From positions 1,738,501-1,802,500 of the forward strand of contig JADLSH010000127.1 of NCBI GenBank assembly GCA_016169945.1: 64,000 bases of DNA, in the 5' to 3' direction. The translations under genes were made by a program, and so were the position numbers. Below are positions 45,536-59,800 of the stretch, piece by piece; the stretch's first letter is position 1, and each line of letters opens with the position of its first letter. This stretch comes from Trachythela sp. YZ-2020. Taxonomy: Eukaryota > Cnidaria > Anthozoa > Malacalcyonacea > Clavulariidae. A model generated the notes under the pieces. That model saw only the letters and a program-made list of their open reading frames with translations. It was not told the DNA's origin and did not search any database.

Positions 45536-47851
45536 AGCATTCTGTGATAGTTCTTTTAAAGCTTGAGAATGTATGACGCATTTATCATGAAGGAAGGCTA
45601 AATTTCTCGCCAGGTCAGACGATACTTGTTCGTTCGCTGGTGGACAATATGATATGTTCTAAAAAGGGATGAAGGCTTAGGAACGAATTGTAAGGATTGG
45701 ATTATGCTTTTGGAACAAAAGGTATCACATGCAATAGGGGGACCACAGGCAGCCATAGCTACAATATCAAGTGCAAAGGGGGTACCCCATGCAACCATAG
45801 CTATCAAGTGCAAAGGGGAGACCCCATACATGATACCTATGGTTGCCTGGGGTCCCCCTTTACACTTGATACCTATGGTGCACGTGTTTGTGCACGAGTT
45901 GCTGCGCGAGTAGCCGACGCGTAGACTCCAGCAGAAACACGTTTCCTGAGGGTCTACGAATCAACGAAGAAAAGCTTGCCCAGCCTACGTCACATCCGTT
46001 TCAGGTTTTGAGTAAATTAACTTCTATTTATTCAAATTTATGCGCTGCGCATCTGTGTAAATTTGGTGCTATAAAAATGAATCATTATTCATGGCGAGCT
46101 TTGAGCAGTACAAGTGTATTCTTTGCTTCAAAGCCCCTTCAAATAAAAGCGATATCAATTTCTTGGACAGCAAGGAGAACATACTCAAATACTCGCTCAA
46201 ATAGCATCTGGAAACCTGTCTGGCTAAACCTGAGAGGCTTTTTGCCCGCTGCCGTTCGAATGAAATCGACGCGGTTGAAATTGGACGCGGTTGAATAAAT
46301 TAAAGTTAAACCTGAAACGGATGTGACGTAGGCCGGGCAAGCTTTTCTTCGTTTTGCGTAGACCCCCACGAGTTTGTGCACGAGTTGCTGCATGAGTTTG
46401 TGCGTGAGTTGCCTGGGGTCCCCCCTTTGCATTTGATACCATACAACCATAGGTATCAAGTGCAAAGGGGGGGACCCAAGGAAACCATAGGAATCAAGTG
46501 CAAAGGGGGGACTAAAACTGCAAGGATCAGGAATATTTTACGGCTAATAGATCACCGTATGTAAATTGTGGTTATTTATGTAGAATTTGAGCCAAAAAAC
46601 GTACCGATAGTTTGTCGATAAAGTTGATAAGTCGTGGTTTGTTCTTCTGTATAAAAGGATTTAGTGGAATCATGTATGGCTCCTGTTTGAAAAGAATAAA
46701 GCATAAACGTAAGCACCCGAGTTTCAGTTATCGCAATTGCAAATAGGTAGGTTTCACTAAGCACTTTCATGCAGCAGAAGGTGGTCAACCTGCCGTTGCC
46801 AGAGTGAGAAAATTTATCGATTATTTTCGTTATATGAATTAGTCTTGTATTCGAGGGCAAAAACGAAACTGAGAGATGTAGTCAAATTTGTAGAGATGAG
46901 CCGATATTAAAAAGAGCCGATTTTCGATACCGATTGTTCAAGAGCCAATACATGTCCAACATCGGCCGATAAATCGGGAAAACCGTTGATTGATTTACCT
47001 GATGCTCACGTTTTGTCGAATTGTCATTTTAGTATTTTACTCGAGTTAACTCGCAAACTTTGCAATGAGAGGTTGCCATCAAGAAAACTCTCTATTTTGA
47101 GCACAACAAAAGTACAATACAAAGAGAATATAGGCAAGTATTACCAAAACTGCGGATGCTTCCTCTCGCTCGAAATAACGTGTCACGTTCTCGCGTCAAA
47201 AATTCAGGGATGCGACTACAATAACATTCCTAACGTCGTGAAATCCACAGTGACAGATCCGATAGTGAGTGATCCGAAAGTAGCCGTTAATCGGCCCTGT
47301 CGATGTTTTGCCGATGATCGGCTCATCTCTACAAATTTGCTTGCTACAAATTTTAAGTGTCAACAGTTCTTAATCTGGCCACCATCTGCTGCCCCGTAAC
47401 ACTGAATGAAACCAACCAACAGAGTGGCAAAAGGCTGCGGCTATGCATGTACCACATTAAAACATTACAAAGTAGTAAGTACTAGACTAGTCAAGCTGGT
47501 ATTAGTAGCAACAGTCAGCACTCAGTCAGACTAGCAGTACTGCAATGACCAACTGGCAAACCTACCCAGGCAAAAGCCTTCATGCATGTTGGAAAATTTC
47601 CAGCTATTTTGAGGAAGGTTAGGTAAACCCAAAATCCTATCCGGAGGATAGTTTGAAAACTCTAACAGACAATACGAGAACCTGCTACAGTACTGGAAGT
47701 CTGTCTGGAATTATACATCCTTGTTGTCAAATATCAAACACAAAAAGCAAACAGCTAAATACCTTGGCACCAAATTCTATTAAATTAGCTAGATTCTGTA
47801 AACACTTGGCAACCATTGTCAAGGTTCTACTCGCCATTGGAGAAGGCGTGT
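45536..47851 (-). CDS. RASA1: RASA1 exons 22-24: end of RasGAP domain
   Basis: Exon 22 (47851-47763): DTPSPMASRTLTMVAKCLQN and LANLIEFGAK. Exon 23 (46682-46605): EPYMIPLNPFIQKNKPRLIN and FIDKLS. Exon 24 (45658-45536): SSDLARNLAFLHDKCVIHSQ and ALKELSQNA, then GTAAGT. About 30 residues of the usual C-terminus remain unplaced. Reading through the donor would instead add VSFYVRIIHFELLAFQFS and more before a stop, a possible alternative end. Confidence 0.93.
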
Positions 47852-50800
47852 CTGAAAGAGAGCATGAAAAGACCATTCAATAATTCCATCAAAATATATC
47901 GCTAGAATCTAATACACAGAATCTAATAATGGTCATTTTCTAGCATTACAAAATATCCCCCATTTTAATCTGATATGGAAATTGGCATCCCTCTTGGCCA
48001 ATGCTAGGAGGGGTGCGCACCGCCAGTAAATCCATCACTGCCTGTTTGACTGTACCAAACACAGCAGGTTTTTCCAGTTTCCTCTTGTAGTAACACTGGA
48101 CCAATATAGAATACTGGGTTTGGTGGATAATCCAAGTGAGTAGATATATACACAATTTTAAGACCTAATCAGGAACGGTTGCGAAAAATGCAACACTAGG
48201 GGTGGCTGGCAGGAATTGAACCCACGGCCCTGCGATTCCGGTGCAGCGCTCTAACCAACTGAGCTACAGAGGCCAGTTGCTGAGCTGTAACCGTAAGTTC
48301 TGTATATATAGGTTGACTTTTACACGAACTCTAAGGTGCATAGTTTAGAACTGATGGAGTTATCCAGTATAAATAAATAAAGTAAGTTTAGTTTAGGTTT
48401 CCTCCTGAAGTAACACAGGACCAATAAGGGAGTGCCCTTACTGGACCTCTAGGAAGAACAGTTTACAGTTGATCTGATGGCGCTATTCAGTATAAATAGA
48501 GTTTATTTTGTTTTATTTTATTATATAAAACAACTGAAAACCTACCAGACATCATATTACATATCCTCGGGTTCATGATAGCAGGACAAAAACAACGCAG
48601 AAAAAGAAACGCGCTAAAAAGAAATAGAATAGAAAACTATTAATTTTAGAAACGGTTGATTTAAGTATTGCGATCATATTCATGAAACTAGGATGAAAAT
48701 CACAGTACAGACAAAAAATTTCCAAGGAAGAAATATCTAAATAAAGCAGCATACCTGACGACCCGTGTCCTCAGAGTTTCATGTTCAGACCATTTGTTTT
48801 GAACACTTTGTTGTAAACAGCCAAATAAATAACGCAACAGCCTAGAGAAATTTAATCACGCTTTCAAAAGATACTGCAAGATTTGAACGCCAGTCACAGG
48901 GGTGGAAGTCCCTTCCCAAGTGCGGGCGTGGTTGTCCATCTGTAACCCAAGTCAGAGGCTCACCGTACACGTGCTTGTCAACTAAGGTCTGAGGGTTAGT
49001 TTGTGGTTGAGGGAGGAAAACCTGACAATCCAGAGAGAACCCTCAAAGCACAGGAGAGAATCAACCCAACTCACAAGGAAAGTTACCCAACCTAAGTAAA
49101 TCCCTTCTCTCGACCTTCATGCAGTAGCTGGCATAACTCAGAGGTAAGGGCAACACCCTAACCGCATCTGCCCCACGTGCCCCCCTCCAACATACACACT
49201 TACATTGGACACTTATCAGAGGAGTTGACAATCGAGTCCAAAGCTTCATCAAGGAACTCTATTAACGAAGTCAAATTACCAACCGCGTTCTCGTCTTTGC
49301 CAAGCCGCGCTGGATTTATCTTGAAAATAAATTAATCATGTGACGTGATGTGAAGTCGTATGACGTCATGTTAAGTGACGTCAGATGGAATGATATGTCA
49401 TGTGGTGTCATGTAACATTATACTATGTAGTGTGACGTATGTTATACGATGTCAAGTGAAGTCATACCGTATGATCATGTGACGTCATACCGTATGATAA
49501 TGTGACGTCATACAATATGATCATGTGGCGTCATACCATATGATCATGTGACGTCATACCACATGATCATGTGACGTCATACCATATGATCACGTGACGT
49601 CATACCACATGATCATGTGACGTGATCATGTGACTTCAACGAAGACTCTTACCCATTCTCTTACCTCACAAGAATGTTTACACTCCATAATTCGGACAAC
49701 GACATCCCTCAGCGTATATTGAACATATTGTACAGCGACCATCTTCATATATTGATCCATCAGACTCGTGGCAGCGGAAGTAGCACGGAATAAAGTGGCA
49801 ACATTATCTGCAAGGAAAATAGTCTATTAATGACGTGATTAACGACGTCATAATACTCTGGTTAATGACGTCATTTCAGGGTAGTTATGTGGAAAAATGC
49901 CTCTTGAATACCACAGGAAAAATTTTACGTATGAAGAGATAATCGGCAGCAGTTCCGCAAAAAGAAACTACACCGTCTATATAGGCCCCTGGACATTGTT
50001 TTATCTCGAACGAGATGTGGAAAATTTAAAATAATTTACCCTTACCCTACTATGTGATGATTGGCTCTTGACAGCTGGACTGTGTACGTCAGTGCCTCAG
50101 TGGTCAAAGCATCACGAGAACTGCGGTGGTCTACAATCGCGATTCCTGCCTAGTGTTGTATTTTTCGCAACCGCTACCAATTTGGGCCGAAATATGCATA
50201 TAGTTTTTCGCTTGAAATTTCTACCTACAGATATTTCAACTTGTTTTCTCAACTTACCCTCATTCTCAATTTCTTTTTCCGTAAGTCTTCGAAGCAGGTT
50301 GTGATGTTCTTCCTGATGTCGAAACACGTTCAATATCCTCGAGGCGAGAGTATCCCTGTCTTTACACACTTCCATTAACGATGTTACACACAGTACATCC
50401 TCTTTAAGTAAGATCTGTTTAAAAAGAATAGAAGAGAACAAATTAGTTGGTTATCTTAAACGTGGTGATCTAGTGATTATTAGCCTATTAAGGTGGCTTT
50501 ATACCCTTTCGTCGTAAGGAACTGGTCTCTAATCTCGCGCATTGCATGGTTCGTGTTTTCGCGCGAAAATTGCGTGTAAAAATCACGCAAAAATAACTAC
50601 AGTTTTCAAAGCCAAAAATCAACTGCAAATCAAGTTTATTTCGATATTTTAATTTGTTTCTGGGTTTCATTTCCTAAAAAACAAGTTTCTACTAAGTTAA
50701 CGTTTAAATTTAATTGTCAGTCATTATTTAAGACAAAGTTTTAACTCTAAAATCTATGATTAACATTATTAACTGTTTGGATCTTTGCGTCCCATGCGTC

Positions 50801-53800
50801 TTTCACCTCTGTTACCGGGTTTGATCTCCAGAATATGCAATTGTCTGATTATAATTTCATCTCAGTCACATGTGAGAAGAGTGCTTTCAACTCAATCAAA
50901 CACCGCAGATGTTCTCCGAGTACTCCAGACCGGTTTCCTCCAGTAGTTATTCTGGACCAACAGAGTTGGGCGATCATGATTATCGTCTACGAAATTATCA
51001 CGATATTCGATAATATTGTGATAAATCTAATGAAAACAACGTTGCATCATTTCATCATTTTCATAAACATCAGCAAATTAATGCATAAATACTAGCTTTT
51101 GTATCGTAATTCGTAGCCTGCGAAGCAATATCACGATAGTCATCGACCGTAACGATAATAACGATATATCGTGGTTCAAGTTTCTACCTTCGATACGATC
51201 ATCACGAGTGAAAATATCGCGATCGATAGCATCGATATATCGAAATATCGCCCAACTCTATGGACCAATGAAGAGACAATGAAGCCTCTAGGAATAGCAG
51301 CTTTAAAAAGATAGACATCCAGTGATTAAAGCTATAAACATACCTCTTTTAAACCAGAATATTCCTCGACTGGCATTATCATTTCATGCTGCAAAATAAT
51401 AAGAACAAATAAACCAATTCGTACGCGCAACAAATCAAGCACACTGTTACAAGCACACATGTGCAAAACAAAATCGCGAATTCTGCAAAATGTGCTCTTT
51501 TTCTCGAAACGTCTATACAGGTAGTTAGGTCGTCCTGTACACTTGGGGATTCTTAGAATCTGCAACCTACTGTAACTCTTCTCTGCCCCCTGTGCCTATA
51601 AAGCACTATTTTATAGTGTATATACATACCATATATCTGGCCTTTATCCGTAATGTGCCTGCTTCAGTTCTCGAATGTGACGCTCGAAGCTGAAACCAAT
51701 CATCAACAATTTCGCCTTTTGTTAATATTTGTAAAGCAACCGTTACAGACGCTGAAAATATCATATACTCCATGTCAGAAACATCAACCGGTTCACATAA
51801 TACAAAAGTATTTGCATACATATAGTACATTCGTACCGATATCCTGATCTTTTGAACGCTTGTTTCTGTTACAGATGGCAACGGTGAATGACACAATGTC
51901 TTCAGGTATGTCACTAAATTAAATAACGAACAAAGAAAAGTTAAAGAACAGAATTCACGTGGTAATTCAAATCTAAGCAGTAAATTCCAGTGTAAGGTGA
52001 AGATTAAACTAAGCTAGTTTTATTTATACTGGATAGCTCTATCAGTTCTAAACCGTTTTCCCCAGAGGTTTGGTAAGAGGCATCCATTTTTATCTAGTGA
52101 AACTGCTGGAGAAAACTAGAGAAAACGTGCTATATTTGGTAGTCAGAGTCAAATTGGAAGCATTCTTCTCAGATGTGACTGAGGTGAAATTGTCATCAGA
52201 GAAGCCTGCGTGGCAAACGGTCTACCCGCAGCGGAACACCCGAAAGGCGGGCGAGGAGAAATACCGCCGTTTGGGTGTTTCGTCATGCAGGCTAGGCAGA
52301 CAACGGCTTACTGCAAGAATCAAATCCCGGTGGCAGAGAAGAAAGAAAGGCATATGCACTAACCAGTGGACAATCGCTTGTCTATAGAACCAAGACAAGT
52401 AAACGACCAGATTACATATAGGCTCATGATTAGAGCGAATTATACTCAGAAATTCAACCCTTCTAAAATTTAAACACTCACTTGAATTTAAACTCTTCAT
52501 TCCAAACAGGATTCTCGCCTTCCATCACCGGCGTTCTGGACATGCGCACTTCATTCAAAGAGACGACGCAATATGGATGATAAGATTTACTTCCGGGTAA
52601 ATTATGAGCCTCGATAACATTCAGTTCCAGGCCCCTAAGTTGTGTCACGTCCGAACTCGCCACGACTTGTGTGGCCGTCCATCTTGTTTTGCCACAGAAT
52701 TTACGAATATCTTGAATCCAGTCCTAAATGAAACAAACATATAAGCTCAACCTCGTCCCCAGGGTCATCTTGTACGCTGTGGGGGTGTTAATATGCAGAC
52801 TAGCCTATACCCTGCCTGCTTTTCCGAGATCCGGTGTTTGTTATCAAATATAAATTCTTGCTAAATTTCATTTTGCGTTTATATGGGAACTGCTTCGGCC
52901 AGCCTAACCGAAATTTCGCTTTGCGCTGGCCAATTAGACCTTTCTTTCTTAATTCCTGCAGTACCGCACAGACCTACAGTACAGCTCACATGAAACTTAA
53001 CCAGAATTTCTCAAGCAAGAAACGAGCGAGTTTCGAGCTAACCGTGTGGCCGCTTTGCGGTTCGGTTGCGTTCAGGCCGGTTTTCAGTTGCGGTTAAATT
53101 GCGGTTCGATTGCGAATTGGTACAGGTAAGGCTTCAGTTTGGTTGCGGTAAACGATTGACCCAAGAATATACCGCATATAAACCACGCCTAGGTTATTTC
53201 TGTACGATACAATACAATAACTATTAAACATTTTGGGGGTAAAATCATACACGGTGGCGCTAATACAGCCGTTGTTCAACTTTGCGTGATACTTTGTTTG
53301 TATACAAATAATTTCATCTTCGGCAATAATAACAAACTCACATTTGCTTCATCACAAGTGTCTGCACATAAGTAAAACATCTGCGTGTCACCAAAGCGAA
53401 CAGCGATCTGGAAACAGTTTGGCCTAAAAGATAAATTATATCTCATGCCCTCAAAATAACTACAGAATCGACAATACAATTTTGCCATAAAATGTTTGAA
53501 TCTTAAACGGTACCTTCCAAAAAGACTTTCATGAACCTCGTACACAGTTGAGTATGTGAGATCAACCATGCCTTTGGGTCTCGTTCTCTGCAAATAAATG
53601 CAAATATTAGGCTGCCAAATATTGTTTTGTCATTTCTAAACGCTGGCTTAAACTATCAAGTTGCTTTAATCAAAGTGTAGTGGCATAAAAAAGTCAGACA
53701 GTGTAAACATCTTTCAAATATTTCGATCACGAATTACCTACCGTTTGGTGTTCGAAAAACAGTAACTTTTCATCCTCACCATTTAGGACGAAAAACATGC

Positions 53801-56800
53801 TTTTCCATTTCTTGCTAGTGCCTAGAAAATGATATGTATAAGCTGTACAATTTTGGCTATTCTATATTAAGAATTCCACGCGGCTATCAATACTCGCCCC
53901 TTTGCAACCATAAGTACCAAGTGCAAAGAGGGCCCCCTTTGCGACCAAGTGCAAAAGGGGTCCCCTTTGCGACCATAGGTACCACGTGCAAAGGGGGTCC
54001 ATATCTAGAAATTATTGTTTGTTTGGGATCCCGAACACACTTGTCTCTGAACTACCAGAGAAAGATAAAAAACACTAGTTACCAATTAAACCTTTTTATG
54101 AGGACCTTCGCTCGAAACGTCAAAGTGTTTCTAATATCATATTCAGGTAGTTCAGACACAGACAACGGCAGATTATTGAAGAATACTACATACACTGGAC
54201 CTCCACGTTTGAGATATCTTTTCAGGTAGTTCAGACACCAACCACGGCAGATTATTGTAGAATACTACCTACACTGGACCACCACGTTTGAGATATATTT
54301 TTCAGGTAGTGCAGACACAAACCAATGCAGCTTATTATAGAATACTACCTACACTGGACCTCCACGTTTGAGATATCTTTTTCAGGTAGTTCAGACACAA
54401 ACCACGACAGCTTATTGTAAAATACTACCTACACTGGACCTTCACGTTTGAGATATCTTTTCAGGTAGTTCAGGCATAAACCACGACAGCTTATTGTAGA
54501 ATACTACCTACACTGGACCCCCACGTTTGAGATATTTTTCAGGTAGTTCAGACACAAACCACGGCAGCTTATTGTAGAATGCTACCTACACTAAACCACC
54601 ACGTTTGAGATATCTTTTTCAGGTAGTTCAGACACAAACCATGGCAGCTTATTGTAGAATACTACCTACACTGAACCACAACGTTTGAAATATCTTTTTC
54701 AGGTAGTTCAGACACAAACCACGACAGCATATTGTAAAATACTACCTACACTGGACCTCCACGTTTGAGATATCTTTTCAGGTAGTTCAGGCATAAACCA
54801 CGACAGCTTATTGTAGAATACTACCTACACTGGACCTCCACGTTTGAAATATCTTTTTCAGGTAGTTCAACCACAAACCAATACAGCTTATTGTAGAATA
54901 CTACCTACACTTGACCCGCCAAATTTCAGATAATCATCAATTATTGTTCTCGTTATTATAGGATCGCCAATACTGTACTCAATTCAATCTGGGAATTTGT
55001 CATCTCACCTTTCTTTACAAGAAATCCAGACTTAACAATCTTCCCAACTTTTGATTCAATAGTTGACTCATAAATGGGCGTCGCCGGCGTTTCTTCATTG
55101 ACGTTTAAATCACGAAGACCTCCAAGTGATGTCGGTGTTGTTGGTGGAGTGGATTCTTGCTAAAAATTTGCAGCATTGGGAATGTAAAACTATGTGTGGG
55201 TGGATTTGAGTGAAAAAAATGTACAAATACAGTACGGCTAGAGAAATCTGTACAATGTGAAAAGATTCAGAACTGTTGACATAAATTGAGCTACATCTCT
55301 CAATTCTATATACTTGCCATCAAATACAAGACTACCACATATTAGTTTCCGAATCTTGATCAACATCTGCTGCACAACAGTGCTATGTGAAACCCATGCT
55401 GTATATCAATTCCAAACAATTCTTACCCTTGCAACAGGATTACCAAGTGACAAGCCTTGTTCAATAAATTCTTTCTTGTATCTTTCAATTATACTTTCTA
55501 AACTACAACACAAGTAAAAGAAGTCAGTTCATTGCAAGATATTGCTCCAGTAAGTAACTAAGTTATTGACACCGAAGTTATTGATTGTTATTGATGATTC
55601 CTGACAGTTCGTCTAATGCCGTATTTATACACACAGAAAGATCACTCGTCAAGATGAACTACATATGAAAATTCATCTTGGCAGAAGGATTACACTCGTG
55701 GTCGACCTTGATAGATGTATGTTAGTTTGTCGCATTTATATACTCCGACAGATTATCAGACAAACCATCATTCTTTGTCCAAATTCGTCCAGAAGGGTCG
55801 TCTGTCTCTACTATCTAATATAAATCAGACCAAACTTTTACTTACTCCTCAAATAACCGACCACCAAACAGATATTGAAGACCTTGCTTTTTTATCAAGA
55901 ATCTTGATACGCCATTGTCATCCCTAAAAACAAAAGGTGGTTTTGAAAAGGGCTTCTTGGTGGAACGGTGGTTAGTCATGTTCATTTCATCTCTGTGACC
56001 AAGGACACTTTCCATTTAATGACCAGCCTGGTCAGAACAAAATTTAAAGTGCCCCAAAGTTCGATTCCTATCAAACATAGTTGTCTGATTAAATCATTAT
56101 GTACTGAGATGTTGCCTCGATTCCTTTACTTCCAGTTTGACTCTACCAAACACTGCAGGTTTTTCCCAAGCACTCCGGTTAACAATGGAACAATAACAGA
56201 TGACCCTAACTGGATCTATACCTTTGTTGGCACCTTAATCTGTGGTATACAGAATGTCGATTAAGCAGTAACATTGAAAATGTGAAACAATTCTCTCACC
56301 TGACTGATAATGAGTAATCACCAACTCTCCCTGAACTTGGACGAACAAGAAAACTTCCAACAACACCTTCTGCAATGAACAATACACAGCTCACTGCCAG
56401 TGTTTTCAGGGCTGGCTAGTTCCAGATCTGGTTCCAGCTGGAACTTGAAATATTGGTTCCAGTGCACCCCTAATAATTATTGTATTAGCAGGCTGTGTTC
56501 AAGATTTCCAGACGAAAGACGAATACAAATTTTGGAAATAAACAAAGACACAAGGGGCAGTGAAAGGCGTAACTGCCTTTTATCGAAAACACTGCACTGC
56601 ATGAAGTTTTTTGTGATATATGATATAAATACATCAATACTATCAAGAATTAATTAGATCAAATATTTGCTAGATAGAAAAACAATTCTTCTACTGATGG
56701 AAGTATTTGTTTTCAGTTTTTGCTCAACTATATGGAGCAATACTGTACATCTAAACAAAATGTGAAGAAGCTGCAACTAGTGCAGAATGTTTCTGCAAGG

Positions 56801-59800
56801 ATTGTTCTGGGACTCATACAGGGAAGGCATACAATCTTTGAAATGGCTCAATGTGCAGGACACTCTATTCCTAAATGATGCCGTTATGGTCCATAAATGC
56901 CTTCATGGCGGAGTACCAGCATATTTATCCGATAAGTTTATGCTTCGTTCTGCCATACATAACAGATCAACTAGACATTGCAATGATTTGAATTTGCCCA
57001 AATGTAGGCTTGCAACTGGGCAAAGAATGTTTTCCTATAGGGGAGCAAAACTGTATAATGATTTGCCTTGTGATACTAAGGAAATTGAGAACACTAGGTT
57101 TTTTAAGAAAAGACTTCGAAATGAACTCAGAAAGAATTCATTGCGTTAATTGTTTTAATTAGATAGTATATTGTATTTATTAATTGTAGCGGAAGAGCCC
57201 TTTTTAGGGAGCTATAATAAAGTATCTAATTATGTCTATTTGTTTTGGGCTGTCATCTACATGTACTACAGCAAATAGTTATAACTGAATATCAACTTAA
57301 ATTCCACAATTGGCTAATAGTGTTTTAGGAAAGCCCACTGCAACTATTAAGCTTACAGTACCATTCATTAATAGATCATTGGCTTCATCCTTTGATAAAT
57401 TATCATAAAACCATCTGAATAAAAAGAAAAAATTGTCAGTCCATTTCAAATAAATATATCCGGTTGATCAATTCATTCTTTTAAGATGAAAGAAACTCAA
57501 GATACTTACGGTTTACCAGCATGTGGACTAAGGTTTTCTGGCTATAAATTGACAAAGAAAAAATAATTGTTGTATTTAAGCAGTGCCAGAAGTCAAGCCA
57601 GGGTCTTAGCCAGGATCTGGCCGTCCAAATTTGGGTGAAATCGTGTTAAGGCATAACTCTCTGGTAATTTTGCATATTATTACAGTATTTTGATGGCTTA
57701 TTAAGAGCGATAACACAGATAAAATTAATTTACGAACTTGATTGATTCACATTGATTCCAGTGTTTCGCAAAATACAATATTATTGGAATTGCCTCCAAT
57801 TTGACTGTCCATGATTAATGGAGATAACAAATTATTACAGTTTTTCGACAATGACAAGATATAAGATTGTAATATAAATATCTATTGTGTATGACCGCTA
57901 GCTGCACTAGCCATCAAGTACATGATGGCTATTTATATTTAGAAGCTGTCCGAAAGGCGTCAATACGATAATCGGCGGTCCAAAAGCTGTCTTTTCCAAG
58001 TGGCTGTCCAAAGTCTAAGATGGCCATCCATAAGACAGGCCAATCTGATAGAGTGGGTATGGAATTTCATTTTGGCAGCAGGGGAGGGGACACCCTTCTA
58101 TAAAAATGCCATGAATATGAAAATTTCACATATGTACATGGTAAATGTCGATTTTTTCTGGGGGGTGTGTGCTTATTTTTTCTGCACCCTTTTCTTATGC
58201 TATACCATATGTGTTTTGGGATACTAGAAGCTGCCAGTGACGTCACCTACCGCATCAATGATATAAGCCCGCGGTATCATTCCCTGTTCACTGGTTCTTT
58301 GCAATCGGCCCCAATACCACGATTCATTGACATTGACATTGTCCTCAATCACAAATACATCACCTGCCAAAAAGCTGAAATGAAGAAAAATATTATGTTT
58401 CTATAAAAGAAATGTAACATTGCCATATCTAGAGAAAGAGACTTTTGTCACCACACCCCAACCCCCACAAAATCAGTCTATATCATATTTTCTAGGGAAT
58501 TTATTGTAATTCTCACCTTAATGCCTCAGACCCGGGTGGTTTATGATACGGGTATTTAGCAACCATTCGTATAGAAAGCGACACAGGTTCTGGTGGCTGA
58601 ACTGGATACTCGAGCCTCTCATCCTTTAGCAAACATGAGTACTTTGTGTAGTATCCTATCAAGTCTCGTAACGACTCAAACTGCCGGCCACCGATATAGT
58701 AGTCGCCAAATAGAGCTGTGATGCTGAAATGACTGATGCCATTGAGGCCCAGATATGAAAGCGAATATTGTCCATGATTACGTTTGCCTTTCTGCACCAC
58801 ATAATTACGTTCGCTCTTCCGCACCAGATAACTGCCGGCTTTACCCTGTTTCATAAGACGTTCTTCCGATGTTTTTCGGTCGAGTTTTCCATGATACCAA
58901 CTGCAAATAAAAAATAGTTTTCAACATTAATGAGTTAATAACCAGAGTATCGCTTATAACTTCCAGAGTATTGCTTATATCTTCCCTCAACAAAAAAAAA
59001 CAACTGGTTACTAATACCCCCTAGCATAAAGTAACTGTTAATGTGACCTGTTAGCCACCCAGAGCTCCAAATTGTATCAAGACACAGGCCACTTCCTGTC
59101 TTCAGGGCATGGACACATTACACAAACGGAAATAGACAAAAGTCAATTTGCCCGAAACAAGGCTCAACAATAGGGTTCAAAATTCTATCATAAAAAACCA
59201 TATATGTAAATTACTCTTCTAAAACTTGAATTATAAACAAATAATAGGTCAGAACTAAAGCACATTGATTGTCAAAATTTCGCAATGGGAAGGTGTTTTT
59301 AATGCTAAAGTAAACAATTTTCAGGAACACCCTAAACTACTCGATAGCGTTATCGCGAAAACATTTTGTGCTAAATTCGGGTTGTTTTAACTCGTAAATG
59401 CGACTTTAATGTAAGCTAGAAGTGTGAAAACAATAACTGGCTGATTTTAACAAATCATACCTAAAATAAGGACTTTTAAAGGTAGGTTTTGCAACTTTTA
59501 GACGCCCATAATTTGAGACAATGTTTTTGTTGACATGTGAGAAATTCATGGCTAGACGGCCATGTTTTAGTTATTTATAACTTTATATCGCTTTTCCCTG
59601 AGTATTACCCTCGCCAAATTTAAAGACTATATTTTGAGAGCTTTACATAAATTCGTATTAACTTCAAATGTACGCTGGGGTGTTCAAGTTTGCGATCTGA
59701 CTTCGGTACATTCGAACAATTTCGCTTGCCAAAAGCTGTCAATGTCATAATCTTACTCGCTCGTAAAAACAAGCATTTATATTCAGGACCTAAAGCTTGT

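Noticed and set aside
45888..46465. Overlapping 108- and 136-codon frames across the TIR element
   Set aside because: They run through the terminal inverted repeats on both strands, so they reflect open repeat sequence. Only the shorter ATG-started fragment at 46091 has protein-like features.
48200..48280. A tRNA gene on the - strand
   Set aside because: A and B boxes are present, but the anticodon arm pairs poorly and the position before the anticodon is not T. It is joined to SINE sequence and has several diverged relatives.
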